Source: Symbiodinium microadriaticum
Taxonomy: Eukaryota > Sar > Dinophyceae > Suessiales > Symbiodiniaceae
Assembly (NCBI GenBank): GCA_001939145.1
Contig: LSRX01000697.1
Span: forward strand, 330,089-394,088
DNA length: 64,000 nucleotides
Direction of reading: 5' to 3'
Shown here: one piece after another, positions 45,825-57,167 of the stretch
How the letters are laid out: each line of letters starts with the position of its first letter
How positions within the stretch are numbered: position 1 is the first letter of the stretch
Made by a program: the position numbers and the translations under genes
The notes under the pieces: model-generated
The model's input: the letters and a program-made list of their open reading frames with translations, nothing else
What the model was told of the DNA's origin: nothing
Databases searched by the model: none

Positions 45825-48070
45825 TTATCTCACAGAGGTGTCGTCAGCTTATCGATCTGTCTCGACTGTTTCGAGCAGGCCAGGTCGGTCTTGCTTTGTG
45901 GGGGACTGGGTCGGATGAACTGTCGAACCATGACAGCGGTAGAGTCCGATCACGCCTGTGGAGCCCCGTCGGTTTGTAGTTGAGTTTAAGTTTCTGAGGC
46001 AGGGGCCGTAACTCAAACTAGGAGGGCAAACTGCACGACCTGCCGAAGAGCTGCATAGGGCTATCATATACACGGTTGGATGCTCACAGGACACCGCCAC
46101 CTTTGGCTCCAACCTTCATGAGCTTGATGGCCTGGGCATGCAAGTCTTGTCGCCCTGCTGACAGCCGGCACCAGCGATAAGACAATGCGTTCAAATTGAC
46201 ACAACAAATAACACGACACATACACACACGCTCGCACTAGCACGAGGTTTCAGTCGCCCCAGCTGGCGTAAAGTCTGCGGCACACGGCATGGGAGTGAGG
46301 GTGATGTCAGCCCAACAACAGTTAAGCCTAAGCCATTTTGTAAGGGCACGCGCATTTTTGGAGTGTTCGCGTCTTGCACTTAAAATGCCGCGTGCCCCGC
46401 AGCATTGATCGCGTCGCGAGCAATTATCTTGGCTTTCTGGTTCTAACCTGTGCGCTAGGACTTAGGCCTGCGCGATGCCTGCGCGAGCTTGCGCGAGCAC
46501 TGCGCGACCTCCAACCCTACCCCTACCAACCGGCCGACAAAACCTGACACCCGGCACACCTCTCTGTGACGCGTGAGCCGGCGAAAGTCACATCACACGC
46601 CAAGAAGTCACAACACAAGTAGTCAGTCACCAGCCAGGGTGACATGCGATTTGACATGGCATCGCGGCAGAAGGAAAAGTGGGCGATTCGATGGAAATGT
46701 TGAGACTGCCCTGCGAATATGTGGAGAATGCCATGTCCCAAACACACATGGCATGGGGCCAGTCCCCATGAGGACGCTCGATTCCACAAGCATGCCCGCG
46801 AGACATACGTCTAGCATATCAGTGGCACTATATATAGCACAAAACCAGCCAAATTCCCGGGGTTTTAGACACTCGATTTCACACGCTCAAGGGCAAGAGG
46901 GTGTGAATGTGTCCGCACATGTGTGCGGAGGTGGAGGCAGGTGTGCATCTCCAGCCAAACAAGGTGGCCGACACGGTCTCGGATAGCAAGACTTTATAAA
47001 CAGGAGGACCAGCGCCGCACCTCGAAAACGACTCCGTGTGACCAACAGGCTTTGGGGATCGTGCACTTCGCCAAAATGGCGTTTGGATTTCTGTTCGGTT
47101 GTTGGGCTGGCTTACGCATGGACCAAAACAGCAACATGCAAGTAGACACACACATAAGTTCACATAAGTGACTACCCATAACATCACAGAACCTAAACCC
47201 CGCCAGTCCCCATGTAGACACTCGATTCCACGAGCACACGCTCGAGACACGCATCAGTGGCAACACAACACATCCAAACCAGCCATTCCCCATGTAGACG
47301 CTCGATTTCGAAAGAACCTAAGACAGAAACACATCAGCGGCATCACAGCAAGCAGCAAATCAAAACCAGCCATTCCCGATGTAGACGCTCGATTTCGCAA
47401 GCACCCGCTCAAGAAACACATCAGCGACAGCAAATCAAAACCAGCCATTTCGCATGTAGACGCTCGATTTTGCAAGCAGCCGCTCAAGAAATGCATCAGT
47501 TGCATCGCAGCAAACAGCGAATCAAAACCTGCCATTCTCCTTGGTAGACGCTCGGTTACGCAAGCACATGCAGGCACCAACTCGAGACACAATGTCCAAG
47601 CTCAAGAAAAGACCGCACACAGTACTGGATCGCGCAGAAACTACAGGCTGAATGGGAAACAACATGTGATAGAGGTATTGAAAGCTGGCCCAAACCCTGC
47701 GGCACATGGGGTTGGGACGACTTCGCCCCGGCAGGGACGACGTAAAGCTACCGCCAGTACATTCACTCACAATTCCAGTCCAACGCAACAGGAACAAAGG
47801 GGCAGACTCTACGATAACGAGGAAGAGTCGCATTGGTGAACTTGTATCACTCGTACACAGGTTGCCACTTGTTGCACGTCCAGAAACAGTAGTCTTGTCT
47901 GCATGTGCACATTGATGTCTACCTATCCGTGTACTTGCCACCTACCGCTGCGGCTACGTTTTCTTGCTTCTGGAAATATCAAAGTGTCAGCTGCTGCTGG
48001 AGCGGTGAAGGTGCTTGCGCCAGTGCTGCGGGTCAATGCTCATGCATTGGATGAACACGGCTCCATGGAG
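45825..48070. other. Intergenic stretch upstream of the plastid-type gene
   Basis: No gene is supported here apart from the minisatellite at 47.2-47.6 kb listed separately. GCCAAAATGGC at 47070-47080 is the core of the dinoflagellate spliced leader in minus orientation, but the flanks differ. Confidence 0.5.
47207..47585. repeat. Minisatellite, units of about 75-88 bp
   Basis: Five diverged units each contain a CCATGTAGACGCTCGATTTC-like core. The cores start at 47214, 47294, 47381, 47456 and 47544, giving spacings of 80, 87, 75 and 88 bp. A related outlying core is at 46771. The minus strand is open through most of it (repeating NRASTxGMAGFDLL), but the unequal spacings argue against conserved coding. 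Confidence 0.85.
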
Positions 48071-48076
48071 GAAGCG

Positions 48077-49150
48077 CTATGGCCCGCGCTTCAAAGACGC
48101 AGTTTGGGAGCGATGGATCCTCAGCTTGTGAGGAGCAAAGCGGATGCGCAGTCCAGGCAGCACGGTTGCCAGATCTACCGATGTTGAGGGCCAGTCAACG
48201 TTTAGTCTGCACTCGACGAAATCCACTTTGTTAGGCTTGCGCCTTGGTGACACGTTTAGCTCGAAGCTTGCCAGATGGGCTCGCCTACACTCCAAGGTCA
48301 GGACGAGCCCCTGAATGCAGATGAATCTATGACAGGACCGTCGAAGCCCTGAATGTGTGCCGTATACCTGACTTCTGGCATTTTCACTCAAAGGTGCGAA
48401 TGTAATTAATGAACAAAACGGTGCAACACGGCAACAGCCCGACCTGAGCAGAAGATTCGCTCCTCCGCGCGGCGGCCCGTTCCTGGGGCCCGTCTCCGAT
48501 GTACCTCGAAACAGCTGTGAAAAAAACCCAGGAAACGCATGCTAGGCCCGCTAGGCCACAGGCCAAGCTCGAGTGGCTCATAAATAACGCCGTTTGGGGT
48601 TGTCACCTGCGCTCCGGGCCAGGCCCAATTGGCCGAGTCGGCTCGGGTACGATTTTGCCGCCACACCTTCTGACCAACAGAGGTTGCAACCAGATCCGCC
48701 GGGATGGAACCTGGAGGAACCTGCGGAACACGCTGAGCCCTGCGCTGACAAGGACACCTTCAGCTCCGAACCTTCTCCTCGGCAACTGCTGTTTGTGGCA
48801 GGCTCAGCCTCAGCTTTTGTTGATGGTGGCTCTACGATTGCAGGTCCCATGTTAAAGACAAGGCCCAGACGCAGCTAGTGATGCGGTCAGGGCGCCGCGA
48901 CGGTCCAAAGTCGCCGGTCGCCTGGAGTTGACGGCTCTGCCAGTTGGAGGCAACAGGCACCTCTTGGATTGGTACTTCGGCAACGAAAGCCAGGTTGTGG
49001 AATTCCTGCACATGCACCGCAGGAAGATACTTGGTGAGGCCAGCACATCGAAGCAGAATCAACAAGCCAGTTTGCAGATGAGCTGCCAGCTTTGCCAAGA
49101 CACCTTGCAACCACCGCAAGACACACCAGGCTGTCAGGAGGCTACTGTCC
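48077..49150 (-). CDS. Unidentified gene, 3' exons
   Basis: The last exon (48077 to about 48315) follows a TGCATTCAG acceptor and has a long, well-composed frame: SPRRKPNKVDFVECRLNVDW and VDLATVLPGLRIRFAPHKLR, then a stop. Upstream, at about 48850-49060, VQEFHNLAFVAEVPIQEVPV reads well; it is preceded by a hydrophobic stretch (about 49060-49150). Between them, 48600-48790 is open in two frames, one ending at a GTGACA donor after GGKIVPEPTRPIGPGPER. I recognise no family; a BRCT-like element was considered but not supported. The common strand and order suggest one gene downstream of the ABC transporter. Confidence 0.5.
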
Positions 49151-49714
49151 AAGACAGCAACCTAGAGTACGTGGAGTAGACCCCAAACAGCACAGACGAG
49201 TAAGACTGGTGCAGGTGCGAGGATTTCGCGGGTTCGTGACGGTGAGCGAGGAGGGCTTTCGACGCCCGTGAGAAGAGCTGGGCAGGAAGGCTACCACTAG
49301 AACGGTGCGACGAGTCCCCTGCAATCCGGGCCCACGGGTTGCAGTGGTTGTACCACCGGCAAGGCGTTCCACAAGCATCACTTTCTCGGCTGCAGTAGGC
49401 ACATTACAGCTGCAGGGTCCAGTCCAGGTCCATTGGTGCTCCACAGACTGGTCGGGCCAGGGTCTTGCACTCACTCCACGTTACTCTCAATGCCCAAGTA
49501 ATTCTACGGTGAAGCCTCACTAAACAGGCCGCATGGGGAATCGCGGTACAACAATCCAACTTTGCAATTGTGAAGCTCGGAATGGACACGTTTTCCCCAA
49601 GGCCACAGAAGGATACTCCGGGGCTCTGTAGCTACTCCGTCCATCCAAAGCTCGCGAAGCATTCACCTGTCCGAGCTTGGTTGTCGCAGCTTACCAGCAC
49701 AATGCCACGAATTA

Positions 49715-51885
49715 TCACGGCAAATCAGTCTTGTTCTCCTGAAAAGTCCACGTAGGTTGACCAGATTCATCTACCTGGAGGCGAAGCACATGTGTGTGGA
49801 ACCGTTGCAGTGACGGTCGGTGAGTTATGGAAACCACGCTCATCGCTTCACACGATGTCGAGCTTCCGCGAAGATTCAGCAACTGCTGATAAAGCGCTTC
49901 CTCTGTTGGCTCATCCAGAGCCGAGGTTGCCTCATCCAGGATAGCCAAGTTCGGCTGCACGAGGAGCAGTCGACAAAACGCACATCTTTGCCGCTCACCC
50001 CTGGAGAGCACAGCTTCCCAGTCAGCACACGCTTCCAGATCCTCTCCATACCGAGAGATGACATCGTCAAGGCAGGAGCACCGGGCTGCTGCAAGAATGT
50101 CTTCATCCAGGAAAGTATTGGGAGCAGACGGAAATGTTAGCACTCGCCGCAACGTGCCCTCTGGCATGTAAGGGTCTTGCGGAAGAAAGACGACAGGACT
50201 TGCATGCAGAATGCTCCCAACTCCTCCATCCCACAAGCCGGCCAACGCACGGACGAGAGTAGTCTTGCCAGCACCGGATGGTCCGAAAACAACCAAACGT
50301 TCTCCTGGCTTCAAATTAAATGACAGCTGATCATAAAGCAAAGATCCATCTGGTAAAGTGAGCGACACCCCGTCCATTCCGATGGTTTCAGCACGACTCT
50401 TCTGTGGCTGTGGTAGTGGTAGCGGGTGCTCTGCACAATGCAGCGCTTTTGACAGTGCTTGGCTGAGGCCTTCCAGTCGGCTGCCCTCTGCAATCAAGGC
50501 AGACACAGAACGGAATTTTCGGACGACCACGGTCAAGGCACCAAGCGAAACTTGAAAGGCCATAACTGCCTGCGGCACCGTGCCAAAAGGCACCTGATCC
50601 TGAAGCCAGAGCGGAGCCACGATTGCGACCGGGAGCAGGTAAGCAGCCCAGCTGAAGCATTCTCGAAAGGTTCCCAAGCTGGTCCTCCAGAATGCCCTGG
50701 CCCATTGTTGCTGCCGCAGACTGCTGTACCGACCATGCGCTTCGGTGCCTTGCAGGATCGCTTTGAGACCCACAATAGCTTTCTGCTACACAGATTGGCT
50801 TACTCTAGCTACTAGCTGACTCCAGCTTTGCTTCACAGCTTGGGTGCTTTCCGAGGGCTCACCGCGACACAGGCAAAGCGGCTCGGCACGGTCCAAGCAG
50901 CGGGCGATGGACTTGCGAAATGCTGCCTCCTCTGACTTGATCGTCCGATCCAGTCGAACCAATGGGGCTCCGAAGAATTTGACGGTGGCAAGTGCACCCA
51001 CCCCAGCATAGGCGGCCATCACCAGACAAAGCACAGGCGAAATGCTATACACAACTCCCATAAACCCCGAGAGTTTGAGAACATTCTCAAAAACGTCGCG
51101 CAACATGAGAACAAGCATATCGGCAAAGTGACCGGCTTCCACAGCGATTCTCATGTCTGGGTCGGGTACATCAGCCTTGCGTCGCAGCCAGTACACAACT
51201 TTTGGGTGAAAGTATTCTCGGAGCAAGCCGTCAGTAAGGGCATTCCGCCAAACAATTGTTAAACCACCCGCTGCAAACTCGGCCAGTGATCGTAAGGGCA
51301 TTGTTGCAGCCAGCAAAACCATTGCGAGCCCAAGTTTGCTGAAGAAAAGATCGCCGTTTCTTTGCGATAGTGCCGTCATGTAATCCCGCTGCGCAAAGGA
51401 CTGCGCGACAGCTGCAGCATTTGCAAGGGCAAGTGACATCAACAGCAGAAACATGAAAACGAACGATCTTTGCGAGCGAGCCCTGCCAAAGGTCAGGCTT
51501 GAAGCAATGCGTAGTGCAGCAGACAACCCACCAGGCTCCGAAGACCTTCTCGGAGAGGACGGCACTTTCCTCCTGGCTTGATGCCAAACACGAAACAAAT
51601 AAACACACACAGCCCCCTTAAAACACCCAAGCTCACAACACCCGAAGACGACTTCTTGTACAGTTGCCTCTTCATGCATCCCACGAGAACAGGCAAACCC
51701 ATTGCCAGAAGTGCTGCTGCAGCCACCAGGCCCCAAGTAGGACATGACACCAAGGACTGACTCACAGCCTGGATGTTCCACCTGCGCAGGTTGCGCGACG
51801 AAGTCTTCAGTGAGTCAGCTGGTGCACTGGAGCCAGCAAGAGCCATTGCTCCATCAAATCGTGTCAAACAAGGGATGGGTAACAT
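49715..51885 (-). CDS. ABC transporter, fused membrane and nucleotide-binding domains (ALDP/SbmA-YddA type)
   Basis: Three exons with matching phases give about 670 residues: 51642-51885 (ATG; helix GLVAAAALLAMGLPVLVGCM), 50804-51576 and 49715-50710. Exon 2 holds the membrane domain with several helices and ends, before a GTAAGC donor, in the loop where this family has its E-A-F-x and GE motifs (seen as EEAAFRKSI and CRGEPSES). Exon 3 holds the last helix and the ATPase: Walker A GPSGAGKTT, Q-loop FLPQDPY, signature LSRGERQR, Walker B LAILDEATSALD and H-loop SITHR. All catalytic residues are intact. The domain order and loop place it with the ABCD/SbmA-YddA group, which works as dimers in membranes. 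The substrate cannot be told. An in-frame TAG at 50786 falls inside a proposed 93-bp intron (50711-50803). Confidence 0.93.
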
Positions 51886-52467
51886 GACATCATCATGAGG
51901 CTAAACGGCTAAACATGGCAAGCGGGGGCAGGCACGCTCGCAAAGTGCAACACGGCATGTCGACCCACACCGTTTCTTCGTCCGATGCCACACCCCAACC
52001 CAGAAAGCTGGCTCTCAAGCTTTGCACAACACCCGCTGCCGGTCATGTAGCTGTAACTTTCAACGAAACCTCCAACCAGCACTGGACAGGTTTCGCTATT
52101 GAGGGCGCTGCTATCGCAGCAATGATGGACAAGCGCACTAGCCGAAGGCAGGGCAGCCTGGCAACGACTCAGACAGGAAAGAGCAGGGAAACGACATGCT
52201 GTCTCTTCAGCAGAGGCCACCTCCGCTGGGGAGGTCTTCGCACCCGCGATGCAGCCATTGGAAGCCCCCGGATGGCTCGGAGAAACGTGCAAAAAGCTGC
52301 AGCCAGACATTGTCGTGAAATTGTTGAGGCATGGCATAGCGACTTCCTTGCACTATCTTGCACTTGTTCCCTGCGCTATGATTTGGGAAAGCAGAAGCTC
52401 AAAGAACCTAAACAAAAAGCTCTACGTCCACTGCCTGTGAATCTTGTCCTGGGCCGGGGTTTCATCG

Positions 52468-52653
52468 TTATTCATAATCACCCTCTTCTTCTTCTTCATC
52501 AGTGTCGGCATCATCATCATCATCATCTTCTTCTTTTCGCCAACCGAGGCTGCCGGTACTCCAGTGCACCTCAAGGCCGCGAGGCCGAGGGAATGCTCCC
52601 GGGAAACCTGCAGGACTTGCAGATCCAGGTTTCGGCGCTGCCGGATCAGCCAC
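52468..52653 (-). CDS. Candidate exon with acidic C-terminal tail
   Basis: The minus-strand frame encodes ADPAAPKPGSASPAGFPG, then WRKEEDDDDDDADTDEEEEE and a stop. No ATG opens it, so it would be a terminal exon after a splice (CCTGCAG/GTTTCC is a possible acceptor). Acidic tails like this are common in nuclear or chaperone-type proteins, but the tract is also a (GAT/GAA)n microsatellite. It lies between the HEAT-like gene's stop and the ABC transporter. Confidence 0.35.
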   Translation of the reverse strand: MADPAAPKPGSASPAGFPGAFPRPRGLEVHWSTGSLGWRKEEDDDDDDADTDEEEEEGDYE

Positions 52654-52715
52654 CCTTGACCCAAGTGAGTTGAAAGCAGTTGGCCACGGAGAGTAACTGC
52701 ACCTTTCGTGGCGGC

Positions 52716-54512
52716 TTAGAGTTGCAGGTCGGTGAGCAGCAGTTGCAAGCTGGCTGAGGCGCTGCAGAGGGGCCCGAGAGCCTGCACGAACTCGGCTGCA
52801 TCACCGTCTTCCGAAGGCCTGGGCGGCTCTGGCGGCTCTGGCGGCCTTGGCGATGCAAGTTCAGAGTCGGCCTCTTCGTCTTCTGAATCTGTATTTGCGA
52901 GCTCCTGCTCCGGAATCTGCGTGACCTGCGGTTCGGTTCGTTGTGGATGGAGGAACTTCACCACGGCCATGAGCATCACCAGCGCCGGCTCCGTTTCCGC
53001 TCGCAGCAAGGCACGAGCGGTCTCACGCAGTGCTTGGGGTCTCTGCTGGGCTAGTGATGTGGAGCAGCTGGAGAGCAGCACAGGCAGGAGGATGGGGTGC
53101 AAAGAAGGGAGATTCTGTAATGCCTCCAGAACCTTCGCAGGCTCGTTCCAGTGAAGGCACGTGGCCCAAAGCTCCAAGCCAAAGCGCAAGGCCAGCGCAG
53201 AAGGCGTCAGGAAAGCCGCCGACACGACTGCCAGCACCAAGGCCTCCGAAGCCTCTGCGGAGGCCTTTGCGTGCAGAAGGCGCTGCGTTAGGACCCTGAG
53301 TCGAGAGGAGGCACGAAGTAGATTTGCGACCTCGGCGCTGAGCTGGCAGAAGATGGTTGTAAGTGGGCTGGAGTCCAGGTGAGCCAGGGAGACCAAACAG
53401 CCTGCTGCTGGTGCCCACAAACCCTCGTCTTTTGAAGCCAGGGCTTGAGACGATGCACTTGCAACTTGGGCCACGGTGCCTGCATCGCGGGTTCTCCTTG
53501 ACTGCGCCCAAGCCGAGAGCACCTGCAAGGACTGCACACCCAATCCAGGTCTTTGGCAGAACATCGCCAGAACGCTCGCCACCTCATCCCCCAAAAAGGA
53601 CCCCGAAGTGCTTTGAAGCTGGCCGAGCATAACCTGCAGCTGGTACAGCGATCTGTCGTCTTGGCTCACGCGTTTTAGCAGGGACGTCTGCCCGATTTTG
53701 CACAGCGCAGCGAGCACGGCCCCGCCCACGTCACGGTGGCTCTCGTAGAGGGACTCAAGCAGAGCGACAAAGTTGGCATCTGACCCGTTGAAGAGGCCGA
53801 GCTCGCTCGAATCCCGGAGCAGCGCCACACGCTCTGCCACTTTCAAGCGGCTCTGGAGCGCAGCTTCCAGAGCGTTCTGCGCATCAATGGGGCCAAGCCT
53901 CCGCAGCACGTGCTGGAAGCTGCGAGCGGCTTGTTTGGAGTTGCCCTGTCCCAGCTGCCTGGAGATTAGCTGAAACACCTCCTTGGGCCGGTCGGCGCGA
54001 GCCATGACAGGGATCAGCCGGTCCAGAAGCCAACCGGCCCGGCCTCGGGCTATGGCCACGGCCGTGTTGTCCTCTTGGTGCTCTTTGTTCAAGGTTTCGG
54101 TGCAGGCCTCCAGCACGCTGCCCAGCTCCTCAACGCCTAGCGCTGGCAGCGCCAGACGCAGGCGGCACTGCGCCAACTTCACTTCCCAGGGGATGGTGAC
54201 TTCCTGGAACTCCCGGAGCCCCAAAGGCCCCGGATCCAGCCAAACATTGGCAAAGGACCGCTGCAGCGCCACGGGCCAGGAGAAAAACTGCCGAGGACCT
54301 CGGGTGCTTAGCTCTTATGCCTGCGACCTCACAGGCAGAATACGGCTACCATCATGCCATGCACGCATCTCGCCTTTCCATTCCTCGTTCAAGAAGTGCA
54401 GAGGACAGCCGCTACAGTTCCAGGAGGCCATGAGGCGCTGGAGCTGTTGCAGCTTGTCGCTTTCGAAACCGACCAGCAACTGAATCGCCTCGGGCTTGTG
54501 CTGCCTCGGCAT
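52716..54512 (-). CDS. Helical repeat (HEAT-like) protein, large 3' exon plus preceding exon
   Basis: A single minus-strand exon (52716 to about 54258) stays open for over 500 codons, by far the longest intact frame in the window. It is Leu/Ala-rich, with repeating helix pairs (for example FVALLESLYESHRDVGGAVL and LVVSLAHLD-type segments), almost no Gly/Pro within repeats, and an acidic, Pro-rich tail (DSEDEEADSELASPRPPEPP). This is typical of HEAT/ARM-like scaffolds, though no signature was proved. It begins after GGCGCTGCAG. An upstream exon (about 54324-54512; MPRQHKPEAIQLLVGFESDK ... NEEWKGEMRAWHDGS) ends at a GTGAGG donor and has a natural ATG, so this could be the gene start. Alternatively it is the 3' part of a larger gene reaching 60.3 kb. 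Confidence 0.68.
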
Positions 54513-54821
54513 TGCGAGGGTTGTCTTACATAGGGTGGCAGAATACAATTTCAGTGACAAAAACCCCCGAAGACTAGACTAATGGGTACAACGGTACAAG
54601 CTACAAGGCCCTGAGAAGCACTCGGGAGGTGCAGAGCAGCTCGGCTTTCAGCGATGCGTCCTGGCGCCTCCATCGAGCGAGCAAGGACGCCCTTCCCGAC
54701 CTCTGGCGCGCCACCAGCTCCTGAGACCCTCTAAGGTTTTTACTTTAAGTTTACTAAGTCTACTACAAGTGAATGGCTCCAAGGGTTTACTATCGGAATG
54801 GAACTTGAGAATTGCAGGGCT

Positions 54822-55371
54822 TCACGAACTTGGGGCTTGGTTTCGCCAAATGCCCTTCCACATAGCTCCACCCAACTTCGGCCTAGTCGCTTGTGCTCGC
54901 TCGCGCAACCGAATATTGTTGGTGACTTCGCCTATGCGCTTGTTGGTGCTGCGCTGCTCCACGACGTGCGCGTCGGGCCAATCGCAGAGTCGGTGCAGCA
55001 AAGGTGCCACGCCCGAAAAAGTCTCTGCCGATCGACATGCTCCGCCCCACTGCTGCGTTACCACTCCGGCGAATTGTCGTTTCTGCCACTCCGCCATCGA
55101 GTCCCAATTTCCGCAGAGTGCCTCAAGAAAATATCTTTTTAAAAAAAGCCATGCCGCCGTCCCCCCTGCCAAGCGCCTGCACTAGCTCGTTGAAGAGAGC
55201 GCCGTTCCGCCGCTGCAGGTGCCGAGCCTCCGGCCTGCCCAAAAACTGCACTGCCAGCGACGTGTGCCAGGGAAGCGCCGAGCCCATGCGGCCGACAAAG
55301 GTCTGCCACCAGGAGCTGCAGAGTTGGCACAGGCATCGCACCGCCTGCTCCTTCTGCACAAAGCTTTTCAA
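54822..55371 (-). CDS. Coding segment split by a homopolymer frameshift
   Basis: From about 55320 the minus strand reads TFVGRMGSALPWHTSLAVQF and NELVQALGRGDGGMAFF, then stops just after a T7A5 run near 55133-55145. Shifting frame in that run continues in good coding sequence: KRYFLEALCGNWDSMAEWQK, LLHRLCDWPDAHVVEQRSTN. This looks like one exon with a one-base error or a real frameshift. The protein is helical and fits the neighbouring HEAT-like exons. Function unknown. Confidence 0.5.
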
Positions 55372-56239
55372 GATTCCAAACCAGTCAACCTCAAGGTGCT
55401 AGGGCCACTACACGACCTTTGCAAAGGCTCCTGTGCCCATGTGAGGTTCTCGGAGTCCTTCAGGTGGGCAAAGGACGGCAGAAGCCTCGGCCATTCCAGA
55501 AACCCGCAACGTAGCCCTAAACCTTGTAACGGCAGGCCCCCAATTCCCAAGCCAAGGAGCACAGACTGAAGCGCGGCCTGGGCCCAGGCCGCGGCCGAGA
55601 AGTGGATGCTGTGGATTCCCTGGTTTGGGCTGAAGGATGTGATTAGGGGCCCTGAGCTTCTGAAGCCTCAAGTTGCAAGCTGAGAGGCTCGAAACCCGGC
55701 CACACAACCCGGACACCCTCACTACCGAAGCTGAACAAGGGCTTTCAACACGTCAATGAAGGTAGGTGAACCTGGGGAGAAAATACCTTCCTTTTTTCAA
55801 CACACACAGTACCTCCCTCCCTGATCAGGCCTGCAGAGCAGTCGCGACGGTCTCCCGCAGCAACACAGCGAAGGCTGCACCTCAAGCCGGCATCGGGGTT
55901 TTGGGATGTTTTGGGGCTCAAGGGTTGCTGACACTCGTAGCGTTTGGGGCTTGCATGGGCTTGCTGTGTCTCTTTGGTGTTTTATGGCTTTGGGCTTGTG
56001 TGCAACCCACCTGGTTTGAGCTCTGAATCCCGAACGCACACGTATGGTCAGTCTGATCCCTTAAGCCAGAACCAGAGTTCATTGGCTTTATGCCCTGGCA
56101 CAGGCGTTGGTGATGTCGGGCACCGTGGGGGGGCCGCCACTTGGCAGTTTTCGAAGGAATTCGAGGCGCTGGCTGTCCCACTGAACCAGCAGCGCGCAGG
56201 CCTACGCAGGCCAACCGAGGTTTGGGGCTGAGGGGAACG

Positions 56240-56275
56240 CTTTGACGCTTTAGGGTTTCGACGCTCTCGGACATG
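56240..56275. repeat. Single TTTAGGG unit with GGGTTTCGAC motif
   Basis: CTTTAGGGTTTCGACGCTCTCGG at the 3' edge of a HEAT-like exon. It is the third place where a TTTAGGG unit is joined to TTTCGAC (others at 22361-22403 and 25319-25368). Confidence 0.5.
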
Positions 56276-56282
56276 CTAGGCA

Positions 56283-57025
56283 GAGAGCAGACAGTAAAAC
56301 AACTCGGGTTTGGAGTTTACGACAAGGTCGAATATGAGAGTGGCTCCGGTCCGCCTGATCGACCCTCCGCGAGTCCAGAAACGCCCGAATGCTGGGCCGC
56401 AGGAAATCCACGAGCCACGGAAAAGCGACAAAGGCCAGTTGCGGCTGCAGCCGCGCAGTTTGACAGAGGACACCGGATCCAAACTCCGCATCGTTCGCGT
56501 TCCAAAGCAAGGCGTCAGTCAACTGCGACTTCACTTCCAGTGCAAACGTTCCATATGCGCCCAGCCCGAGTTCAGTGCGCAAGGCCGCACCATTGGCCAT
56601 CAGGGCCTCGACCAGCAGCCGCCAAACCGACAGAGACTCCGAACTGGTGCCTTTGGCCTGCACGGATGACGTGAGCAACTGTCTCAGGGAAGGGATGTGT
56701 ACATCCTGCCAGACAAGCACCGGTACTTCAACCATCTGGCGAAGGACGCCTGCCCGCACATTGTCTTGTTCATTCCGGAGGCGGAGGTCGAAGAACTTCA
56801 ACGTGTCTGTCACTGCCACTGGCCCATCTCTGCCTGCACAGAGGATCAGGCTGCAGAGTCCTGCTTGCCGTGCACTCGCGTTGGAACTGCTGCAGCGCTT
56901 CTTGATCTCCGCTTCGACATCTGCGTAAGGCTGCCAGGACAATGCCTCCAGAAAATTGCTATCCGGAGGCCCTCCTGCAACTTCCGGAGGCTTCTTTTCC
57001 GTGAGCTTCTGCGTCAAGAGCCTCC
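56283..57025 (-). CDS. HEAT-like gene, internal exon of about 245 codons
   Basis: After GGTTTGCAG the minus strand is open with strong coding composition: LTQKLTEKKPPEVAGGPPD, ALSWQPYADVEAEIKKRCSS, LRLRNEQDNVRAGVLRQMVE, FLRPSIRAFLDSRR. It probably ends near 56340 at GTCGAT, since the following residues are poor. Repeating helix pairs with LRNEQDxVR recall helical-repeat proteins. The neighbouring exons at 57.2-60.3 kb and 52.7-55.4 kb are on the same strand with similar style, so a single large gene is the simplest reading. Not identified further. Confidence 0.65.
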
Positions 57026-57167
57026 TGCAAACCGTCTTCGAATCCGAATGTCCCAAACTAGCAAGCTTGAAAAATGTCGGGTTCGGATGTGTCGAGACCT
57101 AGTGTTCAAAATAGCAAAACAAATCCAGAGGCCCGGAAATCAGGGTTGCCTGGCTTGCGGGGTCCAC

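Noticed and set aside
47207..47585. CRISPR-like repeat array
   Set aside because: The units are long, diverged and unevenly spaced, the repeated core is not separated by unique spacers of constant length, and the setting is eukaryotic.
48600..48790. BRCT-like domain in the 48-49 kb gene
   Set aside because: Only a GG-containing segment recalled the fold; the conserved Trp and the phosphate-binding residues were not found, and two frames are equally open.
50773..50800. ABC transporter as a pseudogene because of the in-frame TAG
   Set aside because: A donor and acceptor bound a 93-bp segment containing the stop, and all ATPase motifs are intact.
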